Shown here piece by piece: positions 1 through 9,035 of a stretch of 64,000 nucleotides of DNA (positions are counted from its first letter, which is position 1; each line of letters starts with the position of its first letter). The notes beneath the pieces are model-generated. The model searched no databases and was not told the origin of the DNA. It saw only the letters and a program-made list of their open reading frames with translations. The DNA is taken from contig NZ_AYPQ01000007.1 in NCBI RefSeq assembly GCF_000633635.1, positions 50 through 64,049 on the forward strand. Reading direction: 5' to 3'. This stretch comes from Enterococcus crotali (GTDB lineage Bacteria; Bacillota; Bacilli; Lactobacillales; Enterococcaceae). Made by a program: the position numbers and the translations under genes.

Positions 1-540
1 TGGTTTTTCTGAGATACGATAAGAAAGAATTTCACTATTATACATATCCATAAAAGGATCTAAGTATAACTTCTTTGACGAATGATCTTTGGGATCACAG
101 TAAAAATACTTTAATTCTGTTGTATCTGTCGTCATTTTTTGATGACAAACACTCGTGTAAAAGCGACGTCGGATTCGGTTCTTGGCAATCGTTCCAACTT
201 TTCCACGATACGAGCTATAGCGACGGGATTTCCGTGTATAAGAGCGGACTTCAATCCTTAGCTTTCGAATCAAGCGTTGAACTTCTTTTTATTCACATGG
301 AATCCTCGGTTCCTTAGTTCGTTCGTCATTCGTAAACAGCCGTAATCTTTATGCTTTTGACGAATATGAAGCATCTCTGTTTCAATTTCCTGATTTGGAT
401 TTTTTCGGTCAAACCGTTTTTGCCAATACATAAAGGTTGATTTAGAAAATTCAATGCTTTAAGAAGCTCAACTAATTTGAACTGTCCTCGGAGGCTTGCG
501 ATGATTCGCGCGATTGATTCACTCGTCGTTGGTGAGCTCC
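1..540 (-). pseudogene. IS3-family transposase OrfB (DDE integrase), frameshifted and partial
   Basis: Minus-strand translation gives typical IS3 OrfB segments in three successive frames: IIASLRGQFKLVELLKALNF, then SKSTFMYWQKRFDRKNPNQE through DYGCLRMTNELRNRG, then VQRLIRKLRIEVRSY onward into the start of the rve catalytic domain (TTDTTELKYFYCDPK). The joins need one extra base near 446-449 (an A/T run of four) and one near 283-290 (a T run). The catalytic DDE residues mostly lie beyond base 1. Frame changes in short homopolymers may be assembly errors or genuine decay of a dead IS copy. Confidence 0.8.
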
Positions 541-1047
541 CTGTTTTCGCAGCTTCCTCAGTTCTTTTAAAAAGGAATTTTCAATTTGAAGAGTACGAAC
601 CTGCTTTTCTAATTCTTTGATGCGGTTCTGCTCTTCTAGCGTTTCTTTAATTGAATGGTTCTTTGTCTTTTCTTCTTTTTTTGGCATGGCAGATAGACGC
701 CCTTTCTCTTTTGAGAGCCCATCGATTCCTTCTTTTCGGAATTTTCGCATCCAATTGGCAATAAGAGTTGGATTATTCATTTCAAGAATATTGGCAACTT
801 CACGATAGGAGAACTCACTTGTTTGATATAACTCTATCGCATTTAGCTTGAATTGAACAGAATAATTCTGATTTTGGCGTTTTCGTAAAAGACCTTCTTC
901 ACCGAATTCTTGATAAGCATTGATCCACCTATGCACTTGTTCCATTGTTTTAACCCCATGCTTATTTGCTAAAGCTTGTATTCCTCCTTTCCCTACCAGA
1001 TATTCTTGAACAATTTTTAGTTTAAGTTCAAAGTTATATTTAGACAT
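472..1047 (-). CDS. IS3-family transposase OrfA (helix-turn-helix)
   Basis: This 191-residue basic protein has two consecutive helix-turn-helix units (roughly residues 1-55 and 60-110, the first with the motif KLKIVQEYLVGKGGI) and a C-terminal leucine-zipper-like coiled coil near residues 130-165 (EEQNRIKELEKQVRTLQIE). Both are typical of IS3-family OrfA, which binds the element ends. I chose the ATG at 1047 because GGAGG lies about 10 bases upstream; a longer reading from 1065 would put that Shine-Dalgarno inside the gene. OrfB follows in the -1 frame, consistent with programmed frameshifting. Confidence 0.85.
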   Translation of the reverse strand: MSKYNFELKLKIVQEYLVGKGGIQALANKHGVKTMEQVHRWINAYQEFGEEGLLRKRQNQNYSVQFKLNAIELYQTSEFSYREVANILEMNNPTLIANWMRKFRKEGIDGLSKEKGRLSAMPKKEEKTKNHSIKETLEEQNRIKELEKQVRTLQIENSFLKELRKLRKQGAHQRRVNQSRESSQASEDSSN

Positions 1048-1079
1048 AAAAATACCGACCTCCAAAAAATTAGATTTTT

Positions 1080-1104
1080 GGTCTAACTTTTTGGGGTCGG
1101 TTCA
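1080..1104 (-). repeat. Terminal inverted repeat of the IS3-family element
   Basis: On the minus strand the outer end reads TGAACCGACCCCAAAAAG, the typical TGAACCGACCCC start of IS3-family ends. It lies 33 bases upstream of the OrfA start. The partner repeat is outside the window. Confidence 0.7.
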
Positions 1105-1144
1105 TTTTTGCCTTATCTCTTTCATTATATATTTAATTGACCAG

Positions 1145-1756
1145 TTATTCTGGTTTTTCACCGATCACTGTAGGTTCAGCTGCTTCTTCGGAGCTTTCTT
1201 CAGTCGCTGCTTTGGCTTCTGTGACTGCTACGATTTGTTCTTCACTATCAGTAATGATGTCATAATCTTTATTTTTTGGTAAATCAGCAACAGTTAATGC
1301 GTCACCGATTGCAAGTTTTGTAATATCAACTTCTACACGTTCTGGTAATTTATCTGGTGTAGCTGAAACTAAAACATTGTATAAGTTTTGTGTTAGTTCA
1401 CCACCGGATTTCACACCTTCAGATTCACCCACAAGAACAATTTCAGCTTCTACTTCAGTTGTTTCTTTCATGTTTACAGCTAAAAATTCAACGTGTTTCA
1501 TTTGGCTTGTAAAAGTGTCCAATTGTGCTTTAAACAGCAATGTATTGATTTTTTTACCACCAATAGTCATTGTGATTACAGCGTTGGCACCATTGTCTCG
1601 TAAAACTTTCGTTAATTCTTTTTGATCAACTGAGATAGGCGTACTTTCAATTTCATATCCATAAACGACGGCGGGAACTTGACCTGTGTGACGTAGTTGA
1701 TTTCTTAGGGAACGTGGACGGACAGCTCTTTCTTTAACTTCTAACGATACTGACAT
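1145..1756 (-). CDS. rplY: 50S ribosomal protein L25 / general stress protein Ctc
   Basis: This 203-residue protein begins MSVSLEVKERAVRPRSLRNQ. It has the N-terminal L25 5S-rRNA-binding domain (about residues 1-90), the C-terminal TL5/Ctc beta domain (about 95-180) and an acidic tail. The long form is usual in Firmicutes, where it is called Ctc. It binds 5S rRNA in the large subunit and is often stress-induced. I chose the ATG at 1756 because AAGGAGG sits 9 bases upstream; an in-frame TTG two codons earlier is less likely. An IS3-family element begins about 40 bases beyond its stop. Confidence 0.93.
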   Translation of the reverse strand: MSVSLEVKERAVRPRSLRNQLRHTGQVPAVVYGYEIESTPISVDQKELTKVLRDNGANAVITMTIGGKKINTLLFKAQLDTFTSQMKHVEFLAVNMKETTEVEAEIVLVGESEGVKSGGELTQNLYNVLVSATPDKLPERVEVDITKLAIGDALTVADLPKNKDYDIITDSEEQIVAVTEAKAATEESSEEAAEPTVIGEKPE

Positions 1757-1762
1757 AACCAA

Positions 1763-2331
1763 AATCCTCCTTAAATTTAAAGCGTAGTGGGTTCATTTCA
1801 TTCTGATAGAAAAATAGAGAAACATGGTTGTGATATTTTTTGTCACAGGCATATTTTATCTTTTTCTCCGAAGAACTATTCCACATCGCTTGATAAATCA
1901 AAATGAATTTATATTTGGTTATCTACAAAAAGCAAAATAATGTAAAAAAGGAGTTTCACTGACGCTTCGTATAAACTTGTAAAAGCCGTTAACTTAGCTA
2001 AAGTTCTCCTGTTCATTTGTTAAACGAACAAGTTGCTTCTACAAAAAAAGGACAGCAAAGACAAAAAATCCCGAATAATTGTGCACAATTATCCAGGGGA
2101 AAATTCCATATGATACTTTATTCTCTCCCAGGTCATTACGCTGTTTTTGAGAAACCTTATTCACTTTCTATATCAACCATAACGCGAATCTAAAGTTAAG
2201 TCAAGGGAAGTGAAGTCTTTTAATTTTTACTTAAAGATTGCTCTAGCAAAAAAATCAACGACTTTATTATCTTGATTGCTTTTCATTCGACGGCGTTTAT
2301 ACTAAACTATTAATTGAAATGAGGAAAAAAA
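1763..2331. other. Intergenic region with two palindromes
   Basis: No convincing gene is visible on either strand. The region holds a hairpin at 2010-2030 (TGTTCATTTGTT / AACGAACA type) and a perfect 18-bp palindrome ATAATTGTGCACAATTAT at 2075-2092, flanked by CCC and GGG so that it can extend into a longer stem. L25 reads leftward and the pseudouridine synthase rightward, so promoters for both must lie here. A TATACT box near 2298 could serve the right-hand gene but lacks a clear -35. Confidence 0.6.
2075..2092. promoter_or_regulatory. Perfect 18-bp palindrome, possible operator
   Basis: ATAATTGTGCACAATTAT is perfectly self-complementary. It lies in the divergent region between the L25 gene and the RsuA-type gene. 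The flanking CCCGA and CCAGGGG allow a longer imperfect stem, but there is no T-run, so a repressor site is at least as likely as a terminator. No regulator is identified. Confidence 0.35.
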
Positions 2332-3087
2332 ATGCGTTTAGATAAACTATTAGAACAAGAAAAAATTGGATCTAGAAGAAAAGTCAAAGCTCTTATCCGC
2401 AGCAAACAAGTGACCGTTGATGGGCAAATCATTCTGAGTGAAAGCTTAAATGTAGATGCAGCATTGCAAGATATTTTTGTTGGTGATAAAAAAATTCAGC
2501 AAAAAACACATGTCTATTACATGCTGAATAAACCTCAAGGTGTCGTGACTGCGGTCAAAGATACCCAACACACAACAGTTATTGATTTAATCAGTGCAAG
2601 TGACCAAAGATCGGGCTTATATCCTGTCGGTCGATTAGACCGTGATACAGAAGGATTGTTGCTGTTAACAGATAATGGCCAGTTGGGCTATCAATTATTA
2701 TTACCCCATAAAAAAGTCTCAAAGCGTTATGAAGTCATCGTGAATGAGCCATTAACGATAGTTGATTGTAAGGCGTTTTCTGAAGGTGTCGTGTTTGCTG
2801 ATGGAAAAAAATGTAAGCCCGCAGAGCTGATGATTTTATCGTCAGAGATTAATGAAAGCCGTGCCTATTTAGATATCACCGAAGGAAAATTTCATCAGGT
2901 CAAAAAAATGTTTTTAGCTGTAGGGAAAAAAGTGATTTACTTAAAACGGTTATCGATGGGACCGATCCAACTAGATCCAACACTGAGCTTAGGGGAGTAC
3001 CGCCCTTTAAATCAAGAAGAATTACAAGCTTTATTACCTTATTTTACTATTCATAAAAAAGAAAAGAGTGTGGAATATGAAATTTAA
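2332..3087 (+). CDS. rsuA: 16S rRNA pseudouridine synthase, RsuA family
   Basis: The 251-residue protein has an N-terminal S4 RNA-binding domain (about residues 1-60, MRLDKLLEQEKIGSRRKV) followed by the RsuA/RluB/E/F catalytic domain. The signature GRLDRDTEGLLLL starts at residue 100, which makes Asp103 the catalytic aspartate. RsuA-type enzymes isomerise a single uridine in 16S rRNA; the exact target here is not provable. The ATG follows GAGGAAAAAA. The 3' end overlaps the start of the HAD phosphatase gene, which indicates a two-gene transcription unit. Confidence 0.92.
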   Translation: MRLDKLLEQEKIGSRRKVKALIRSKQVTVDGQIILSESLNVDAALQDIFVGDKKIQQKTHVYYMLNKPQGVVTAVKDTQHTTVIDLISASDQRSGLYPVGRLDRDTEGLLLLTDNGQLGYQLLLPHKKVSKRYEVIVNEPLTIVDCKAFSEGVVFADGKKCKPAELMILSSEINESRAYLDITEGKFHQVKKMFLAVGKKVIYLKRLSMGPIQLDPTLSLGEYRPLNQEELQALLPYFTIHKKEKSVEYEI

Positions 3088-3762
3088 AACCTTATTATTT
3101 GATGTTGATGATACGTTGTTAGATTTTCAATTAACAGAAAAAAAAGCTTTACAGGCCCTTTTTCAAGAAGAAGGACTTTTCTTAACGGATGAAATAGAAG
3201 CAACCTATAAAAAAATCAACAGTCAGTTGTGGCGTGAATTTGAGCAAGGCAAAACAGATAAAAAAACAGTGACAGATACTCGTTTTAGCTTGTTATTTGC
3301 TCAGTTCAATAAAAATGTTGATGGGAAAAAATGGGGGAGCAATATCGCTATCATTTAAGTCAAGGTCATGATTTATTAGGGAACAGTAAAGAAATTATCG
3401 AACGACTTCAACCGGATTATGACTTATATATTGTGACAAATGGTGTCGCAAAAACGCAATATCAGCGGTTGAATGATTCAAAAATGACCGCATTTTTCAA
3501 TGATATTTTTGTTTCAGAAGAAGTAGGTTATCAAAAGCCGATGAAGGAATACTTTGATTATGTTTTTGAGCGAATTCCTAGCTTTGAGCGGGAAAAAACG
3601 CTGATCATTGGCGATTCACTTGCTTCTGATATTCAAGGTGGAAACGTATCAAATATTCAAACGCTTTGGTTAAATCCATCGAAGCAACCAGCGCTGACGG
3701 ATATTCAGCCCACTTATGAAATCAGTCAGCTAGATGAGATTTTTAAGGTATTAGAACAATAA
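3077..3762 (+). pseudogene. HAD-family hydrolase (YjjG-like nucleotidase), single-base frameshift
   Basis: The first frame gives MKFKTLLFDVDDTLLDF with HAD motif I (DVDDT) and runs to about 3325. The second frame continues GEQYRYHLSQGHDLL and includes the motif II region (LYIVTNG), the motif III lysine (YQKP) and motif IV (IIGDSLASDIQGG). Adding one A to the run of six at 3324-3331 restores a protein of about 228 residues, the usual length for the YjjG/YfnB group of phosphatases acting on nucleotides and sugar phosphates. The gene starts inside the end of the rsuA gene. As sequenced it is broken; a sequencing error in the homopolymer is a strong alternative. Confidence 0.85.
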
Positions 3763-3768
3763 AAAAAA

Positions 3769-3813
3769 CAGCGATTACGAATCTTGAAAACCTCTCGTAG
3801 TCGCTATCTTTTG
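3769..3813. terminator. Bidirectional terminator between HAD and GNAT genes
   Basis: AGCGATTACGA at 3770-3780 pairs with TCGTAGTCGCT at 3795-3805, with one G-U type mismatch. A-rich sequence precedes it and T-rich sequence follows it, as expected between two convergent genes. Confidence 0.75.
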
Positions 3814-3814
3814 T

Positions 3815-4267
3815 TTATAGATCGATACTTAATCGAATCATGTCTTTTAAAACAAGCTTATTTTCGATGATTTCTTCCTTATAATGACGAAGGAAAAAGT
3901 CGCGATCGATACTTGTTAGACGAAACCCACATTTTTGATAAAGATACAATTGTCCGAAGCTAGTACTGCCAGTGCCGATTTCTACGGTCTTGTAATGATT
4001 ATTTGTGGCATAAGCTAAAGCAAACTGGAGCAATTTTTCACCAAGCCCTTGACCTTGAACATTTTCAGCTACAGCAATATTGACGATTTCCAGTGTTTCT
4101 GGTCTAGTCGGAAGTAAGACTAAAATACCAGCTATGGTTTTATTAAAAACGAGGTCAAAACACAGGCCGCGCTTTACATAGTCATCAACTAAATGATTAT
4201 CTGGATCAGCCGATAATAATAAGTCATAATGAATTGTTTGCAGAGTCTGAATTTCTTTAATTGTCAT
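3815..4267 (-). CDS. GNAT-family N-acetyltransferase
   Basis: The 150-residue protein carries the GNAT acetyl-CoA pyrophosphate loop VAENVQGQGLGEKLL (about residues 67-81) and a following helix with FGQLYLYQKCGFR, the usual beta-alpha pair before the C-terminal strands. GNAT enzymes move an acetyl group from acetyl-CoA to an amine; the substrate here is unknown. The ATG at 4267 is preceded by AAAGGA at a good distance and is preferred to an upstream in-frame start at 4291. It is convergent with the HAD gene and divergent from udk. Confidence 0.85.
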   Translation of the reverse strand: MTIKEIQTLQTIHYDLLLSADPDNHLVDDYVKRGLCFDLVFNKTIAGILVLLPTRPETLEIVNIAVAENVQGQGLGEKLLQFALAYATNNHYKTVEIGTGSTSFGQLYLYQKCGFRLTSIDRDFFLRHYKEEIIENKLVLKDMIRLSIDL

Positions 4268-4412
4268 GCTATATTTTCCTTTCTGATACACCGATTCAAT
4301 AAATGAAAAAGTTTAAAAAATAAATAGATAAAACTGTAGCTTTCTGGCTCGTTTCTATTATAATAGAAAAAGGTTATTATGACTATTACAGATAAGAGAG
4401 AGGTTTCGTTGA

Positions 4413-5036
4413 ATGAAAAATACTCAACCAATCGTGATTGGTGTTACTGGTGGTTCAGGTAGTGGGAAAACCAGTGTCAGTCGGGCGATTTTCAATCATT
4501 TCCCAAATCATTCGATCATGATGCTGGAACAAGATTCCTACTATAAAGATCAAAGCCATCTGAGTTTTGAAGAAAGATTAACGACTAATTATGATCACCC
4601 GTTTGCTTTTGATACGGATTTACTGATCGAACATTTACAACAACTGATAAACTATCAGTCAATTGAAAAACCAGTGTATGATTATGTTGCTCATACGCGA
4701 AGTTCGGATATTATTATTCAAGAACCAAAAGAAGTGATTATTTTAGAAGGGATTCTGATTTTGGAAGATGTCCGTTTAAGAGAGTTGATGGATATTAAAC
4801 TGTATGTGGATACAGATGACGATATCCGTATTATCCGCAGAATCAAACGTGATATGGAAGAGCGAGGCAGAACCTTAGATTCTGTTATTGAACAATATTT
4901 GACTGTGGTAAAACCAATGTACCATCAATTTATCGAACCAACGAAACGTTATGCAGATGTGATTGTTCCAGAAGGTGGAGAAAATCATGTAGCGATTGAT
5001 TTGATCACGACAAAGGTAGCCAGTATTTTAAATTGA
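4413..5036 (+). CDS. udk: Uridine kinase
   Basis: The 207-residue cytosolic kinase starts [20 protein letters not shown]; the P-loop GGSGSGKT spans residues 13-20. EQDSYYKD, the YDHPFAFD segment and [12 protein letters not shown] (lid region) match uridine/cytidine kinases, which phosphorylate uridine and cytidine to UMP and CMP in pyrimidine salvage. The length is normal for the family. The start follows AGAGAGG in an A/T-rich leader, with a TATAAT-like box at about 4358. A strong terminator follows, so the gene is probably monocistronic. Confidence 0.94.
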   Translation: MKNTQPIVIGVTGGSGSGKTSVSRAIFNHFPNHSIMMLEQDSYYKDQSHLSFEERLTTNYDHPFAFDTDLLIEHLQQLINYQSIEKPVYDYVAHTRSSDIIIQEPKEVIILEGILILEDVRLRELMDIKLYVDTDDDIRIIRRIKRDMEERGRTLDSVIEQYLTVVKPMYHQFIEPTKRYADVIVPEGGENHVAIDLITTKVASILN

Positions 5037-5060
5037 GTTATCAGTAGAAAAAGAGTGAAT

Positions 5061-5112
5061 AAGCAGCCATTGTATTTGGATTTATCAAATACAATGGCTG
5101 CTTATTTGTTAT
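5061..5112 (+). terminator. Strong intrinsic terminator after udk
   Basis: A perfect 18-bp stem (AAGCAGCCATTGTATTTG at 5061-5078 with its complement at 5086-5103) encloses a 7-base loop and is followed by a T-rich stretch. Confidence 0.9.
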
Positions 5113-5218
5113 TTTATTTTGATTTAAAAAAATGAATCATAGACAAATCATTCTTAGATATAGTATCTTATGAGATAACTATGAGCACAGGGCAGTTATT
5201 TTGAAAGGAACGAATTAG

Positions 5219-5887
5219 ATGAGAATTTTAATTATTGAAGACAATCGTGAATTAGCGTTATCTGTACAAAAAGGATTAGAACGGGAAAAATTTTCGGTAG
5301 ATCTCGCTTTTTCTGGTGTGGATGGTGAAGAGAAAGCGTATGTCAATACATATGATGTTATTTTATTAGACTTGAATTTACCTGATAAAGATGGGTTATC
5401 GATCTTAAACTTTTTAAGAGAATCGAATATAGATAGTCCAATTATTATTACTACAGCTAGAGACGAAATTGAAGAACGGGCAAAAGGGCTTGATTTTGGA
5501 GCAGATGATTATTTAGTAAAACCGTTTGAATTATTAGAATTAGTCGCACGTATTCGTGCCGTTGTTCGACGTTTCCATGGACGAACTTCGCCCCATATCA
5601 AGATCGGACTGTTAATGATCGATCCAGTGAAGCGCTTTGTTTGCTATGAAAATTCAGAAGTTATATTAAAGCCAAAAGAATTTGATATTTTATTGTGCAT
5701 TGCTCAAAAGCATCCAGCAGTTGTTTCGACCGAAGAGATAGCCGAACACGTTTATGATGAAAATTTTGATCCATTTTCCTCCGTTTTACGAGTTCATCTT
5801 GCTCGTTTAAAAAAGCAACTTGCTCAAGCGTCTGGAAAAGACTTACTAAAAACGATTAGAGCGAAAGGATATCAATTATGCGAGTAA
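5219..5887 (+). CDS. OmpR-family response regulator
   Basis: The 222-residue protein has an N-terminal receiver domain (about 1-115) with the acidic pair E7/D8, phosphoacceptor Asp51 in VILLDLNLPD, a conserved Thr (IITTARD) and Lys (LVKPF). A C-terminal winged helix domain (about 130-220) ends ...LLKTIRAKGYQL. The histidine kinase gene starts inside its last codons, so the two form a pair. The downstream ABC and PASTA genes, in the same direction with short gaps, are probable targets. An imperfect palindrome (ATAGTATCT TATG AGATAACTAT) at about 5159-5182 could be an operator or autoregulatory site. Homologous systems respond to cell-envelope stress or peptide antibiotics; the signal here is unknown. 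Confidence 0.93.
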   Translation: MRILIIEDNRELALSVQKGLEREKFSVDLAFSGVDGEEKAYVNTYDVILLDLNLPDKDGLSILNFLRESNIDSPIIITTARDEIEERAKGLDFGADDYLVKPFELLELVARIRAVVRRFHGRTSPHIKIGLLMIDPVKRFVCYENSEVILKPKEFDILLCIAQKHPAVVSTEEIAEHVYDENFDPFSSVLRVHLARLKKQLAQASGKDLLKTIRAKGYQLCE

Positions 5888-6960
5888 ATTTAAAAATCAG
5901 TTTAACTGTTTTGAGCTTTGCCTTTTTTATTATTTTGATTATCAGTGGTGGTTTTTTTGCAATCAAAAGTAACTGGCATTCACTAAATATAGGTCAGTCG
6001 ATCGGTTCCGCTGTGTATGTGGTCAATGAAACAATGGCTCAACCGACGGCAACAATTGAACTTAAGGCCTCTGAATTAGTCAGTACACAAGCACTGGATG
6101 ATATTTATTTAAATAGTTTATTAAAGTATTTGCCGATGATCATTCTAGTGGTCTGTTCAGCTATTTTAGTTTTGACTATGACCTTGTGGGTTGTTTTACG
6201 AAGGATTTATACAAAGCAAATGGTTTCGATCATTCATGATTTACAGTTTTTAGAAAAGTTTTCAGAGGAAAAAGTCGAAGATAAATCTGTTGCCGAAGCC
6301 TTCAAACAATTAAAAGATAAAGTTGATGGAAATTTAAATGATTATAAAAGGCTTAGCAGTTATCTGACTCATGAACAAAAAAATGCCATTGCAATTTTAA
6401 GAGCGAATCTAGAGTTGCAGCAAAATGATACAGGTAATCTACATATTTTGGATCGGTTAACTGATAGTATCGATGATATCTTGACGCTTTCAAACAGTAC
6501 GGAAGAAACCATGAGTGAATCTGTCGATGTTTCTATGATCTGTGCAGAGGTTTGCGACACATACCGTAAAAGCTATCCTATGCTGACATTTTCTTTTGAT
6601 GAGATCGATTCAACGCTGATTTTAGGGAAGAACCGCTGGATTTACCGAGCAGTCTCAAATTTAGTGGATAATGCAATCAAATATGGGGACAACAAACCGA
6701 TTGAAGTATCTGTCAATAACCGAAAAGGTAGTATTATCGTTGAGATCAAAGATCATGGCAAAGGAATCGATCCGGCAGTCCATGCGACTATTTTTAATCA
6801 TAATTATCGAATCAATGGCTTAAAACAAGATGGCTATGGTATTGGTTTGTCAGTGGTTTCCCATGTATGTGACTTATGTCGAGGGTTTGTTTACGTTGAA
6901 AGTGAAAAAGATCAAGGGTCCACTTTTTATCTATCATTTCCACAAATTTCTGAAAGTTAA
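5878..6960 (+). CDS. Membrane sensor histidine kinase
   Basis: This 360-residue kinase has two membrane segments (about 8-28 and 83-107) around a short extracellular loop of roughly 55 residues. The phosphoacceptor helix has LSSYLTHEQKNAIAILRA with His165, a variant of the usual SHELRTPL box. The HATPase domain shows the N box (NLVDNAIKYGD), G1 (DHGKGIDP) and G2 (GYGIGLSVV). The small sensor loop resembles kinases that sense through a partner transporter (inference), and ABC permease genes follow. The start overlaps the response regulator stop by 10 bases. Confidence 0.92.
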   Translation: MRVNLKISLTVLSFAFFIILIISGGFFAIKSNWHSLNIGQSIGSAVYVVNETMAQPTATIELKASELVSTQALDDIYLNSLLKYLPMIILVVCSAILVLTMTLWVVLRRIYTKQMVSIIHDLQFLEKFSEEKVEDKSVAEAFKQLKDKVDGNLNDYKRLSSYLTHEQKNAIAILRANLELQQNDTGNLHILDRLTDSIDDILTLSNSTEETMSESVDVSMICAEVCDTYRKSYPMLTFSFDEIDSTLILGKNRWIYRAVSNLVDNAIKYGDNKPIEVSVNNRKGSIIVEIKDHGKGIDPAVHATIFNHNYRINGLKQDGYGIGLSVVSHVCDLCRGFVYVESEKDQGSTFYLSFPQISES

Positions 6961-7017
6961 CATTCAGTTAACAATTGATTTGGTATTGTAGGAACAAGGA
7001 AGGGGGAGAGTAAGAAC

Positions 7018-8358
7018 ATGTTCGTCTTTAAACATGCTTTCTTAAATCTTAAAAGAAACACTTGGAATTATATACTAGTCGGCATCATTTTATTTCTTTT
7101 GATTTTAAGTTCAATGGTGACAAACACCATGTATACATCTGCTAAATTATTTGCAAAAAATTACAGTAAGCAGTTTACGATGCTAGTAACGATTCTTGAA
7201 TCAGGTTTAAGTAATTTAACGCATGAAGAAAAACTAACAAAAGAACAGTATCTCAAATTTGGAGAATCGGCGTATGTAAATAACATACAAATGACAGCAA
7301 GTGTTCCAGTATCTTTTGAAACCTTAAAGACAGTTGCAACTGCAAGTCCAGTTCGGAGGGTAGAAGATGATGTATTGACACAAACTTCTTATCAAACCGC
7401 AGCTAATTGGTTTGGTGCTGGAGCAACAGAGCTTACAAAACATCTCTCAGAAAGCGGTATGGAAATCAGTGCAGGAAGCACCAATCTAAAAAGGAATGAA
7501 TGCTTGATCAGTGAAGCGTTAGCGCAGATGAATCAGCTTAAGATAGGTGATTCGATTCAAGTGACGGTAACAGGAAATGAGCAGGTAGAGAAGCAAACGT
7601 TGGTAATCGCTGGGATGTATCGTCCTAAAAAACAGACCCAATCAAATGGAGCCAGTGAATGGATGAACATTCAGGAAAATGATGTTTTTACGAACTGGGA
7701 AACGTTGCATGCAATAAAAAATTTTAACCGTTTCGGATACAGCAGCGTGTCCTATGAATTAAAAAAAACGGATGATTTTGATGCATTTCTTAAAGAAATC
7801 CAAGCCAAAGGTCTACCTAGTGAGTATCAGGTCATGACCAATGAGGCGAATATGCAGATGCTCTTAAGTCCAGTTAATGGCTTAGGAACATTGGCTGGAA
7901 CGATTTTATTAGGGTTATTACTATTTGGCAACTTTAGTGTGGCATTATTTTCCATTCGGACGTTTAAACAAAAGCAAACAGAAATTTGTGTGATGCGTAA
8001 TATAGGAATCACACAAAAGCAACTGATCAGTAGTCGACTAATCGAATTGATAGTTGTTACAGTGTTTAGCTTCAGCTTCGCATTATTGATTGCTAAATGG
8101 ATCGTACAACCGATTGCCGATTGGCAATTGAAAAATCAAAAACTGGTGATGGGAAATGTTGACCAGTTGTTTAGTGTTATGGGGAGCGGGGAAACCAAAG
8201 CTATCACATCGATTCCTATGGTAATCAACAATGATGCTATTCTCATGATGATCGGAATTGCATGTTTCTTTTTGATTACGATCATTTCTGTCGAAAGTTA
8301 TAAGATTTTCAAATTTGAACCTATTGATTTTTTGTTAGAAAGGAACATAAATGAATAA
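7018..8358 (+). CDS. FtsX/MacB-like ABC transporter permease (first)
   Basis: The 446-residue protein has one N-terminal membrane helix (about 17-38), a large extracytoplasmic domain (about 40-285) and three C-terminal helices (about 286-312, 340-363 and 405-430), which is the FtsX/MacB topology. LGTLAGTILLGLLLFGNFSV and the RTFKQKQTEICVMRNIGI segment are typical of this family. It follows the histidine kinase by 57 bases with a GGGGGAG ribosome site, and its stop overlaps the start of an ATPase gene (TAATG). MacB-like permeases act as mechanotransmission devices or lipid/peptide exporters; the substrate is unknown. Confidence 0.87.
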   Translation: MFVFKHAFLNLKRNTWNYILVGIILFLLILSSMVTNTMYTSAKLFAKNYSKQFTMLVTILESGLSNLTHEEKLTKEQYLKFGESAYVNNIQMTASVPVSFETLKTVATASPVRRVEDDVLTQTSYQTAANWFGAGATELTKHLSESGMEISAGSTNLKRNECLISEALAQMNQLKIGDSIQVTVTGNEQVEKQTLVIAGMYRPKKQTQSNGASEWMNIQENDVFTNWETLHAIKNFNRFGYSSVSYELKKTDDFDAFLKEIQAKGLPSEYQVMTNEANMQMLLSPVNGLGTLAGTILLGLLLFGNFSVALFSIRTFKQKQTEICVMRNIGITQKQLISSRLIELIVVTVFSFSFALLIAKWIVQPIADWQLKNQKLVMGNVDQLFSVMGSGETKAITSIPMVINNDAILMMIGIACFFLITIISVESYKIFKFEPIDFLLERNINE

Positions 8359-9035
8359 TGATTCTCTCTCTTAAAAATATAGTATATACGCATAAAAAAA
8401 ACAAAGTGACTGTATTGGATGATGTGACGATCGATTTTTTACCGGGGAAGGTTTATGGCATTTTGGGGAAAAGAGGAGTAGGAAAAACGGCATTACTTGC
8501 ATTGATCGCAGGAATAGATACAGTTGATTCGGGTACGATCCTTTTCAACAATCAAAGCCTTGAAAAAATCGATCGAGATCACTACCGCCAGCAGGAAATT
8601 GGCACAGTTTTTCAACAGTATAATCTACTCCCAAATGAAACAGCTTTGACAACTCTTAAATTGTGTACGCTTAATTCTTGTATACAAGGAAATGATCCGT
8701 TGTATGAAGCTTTAAAAAAAGTCGGGATCGATAAAAAGTTGGCAAATCAAAAAATAAAAAAATTATCTGTTTCCAATCAACAACGCGTTTATTTGACTAA
8801 AGCAATAATCAATGATCCTGAAATTGTCTTGATCGACGAACCTGTTGTGTCATTAAGTGAACTGCCATTAGAAATGGTCATGGAGTACATACGTATATAC
8901 GCGAAAAATGAAAACAAGTGTATCATCATCAGCTCGCGATCAAAAGCAATTGCAGCATATGTTGATGAGCTGTGGGGATTGAATGGTGGGAAACTATCAT
9001 TTATCAAGGATAATGTAGAAAATAAAAAACTTTAG
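8358..9035 (+). CDS. ABC transporter ATPase-like protein with degenerate catalytic motifs
   Basis: The 225-residue protein has a good Walker A (GKRGVGKT, residues 37-44), a Q-loop (FQQYNLLP) and a Walker B with its glutamate (IVLIDEP). The ABC signature LSGGQ is replaced by LSVSN, the D-loop is not recognisable, and the switch histidine is lost: IIISSRSK stands where VTHS appears in the neighbouring ATPase. It should bind ATP but may hydrolyse it poorly, perhaps acting as the non-catalytic half of a heterodimer with the intact ATPase at 10623 (inference). Its start overlaps the stop of the first permease, implying coupled translation. No frameshift is seen, so it is not simply decaying. Confidence 0.85.
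   Translation: MILSLKNIVYTHKKNKVTVLDDVTIDFLPGKVYGILGKRGVGKTALLALIAGIDTVDSGTILFNNQSLEKIDRDHYRQQEIGTVFQQYNLLPNETALTTLKLCTLNSCIQGNDPLYEALKKVGIDKKLANQKIKKLSVSNQQRVYLTKAIINDPEIVLIDEPVVSLSELPLEMVMEYIRIYAKNENKCIIISSRSKAIAAYVDELWGLNGGKLSFIKDNVENKKL

Larger units (their letters stand above)
1..1104 (-). mobile_element. IS3-family insertion sequence, cut by the window edge
   Basis: Read on the minus strand, the element starts with a terminal inverted repeat beginning TGAACCGACCCC at 1104. It continues with a helix-turn-helix OrfA and then an OrfB integrase in the -1 frame, which is the IS3 arrangement where a -1 ribosomal frameshift makes the OrfAB transposase. The other end lies beyond base 1, so neither the second repeat nor a target duplication can be checked. 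OrfB carries two frameshifts, so this copy is probably inactive as sequenced. The element lies immediately downstream of the L25 gene (both on the minus strand). Confidence 0.9.
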
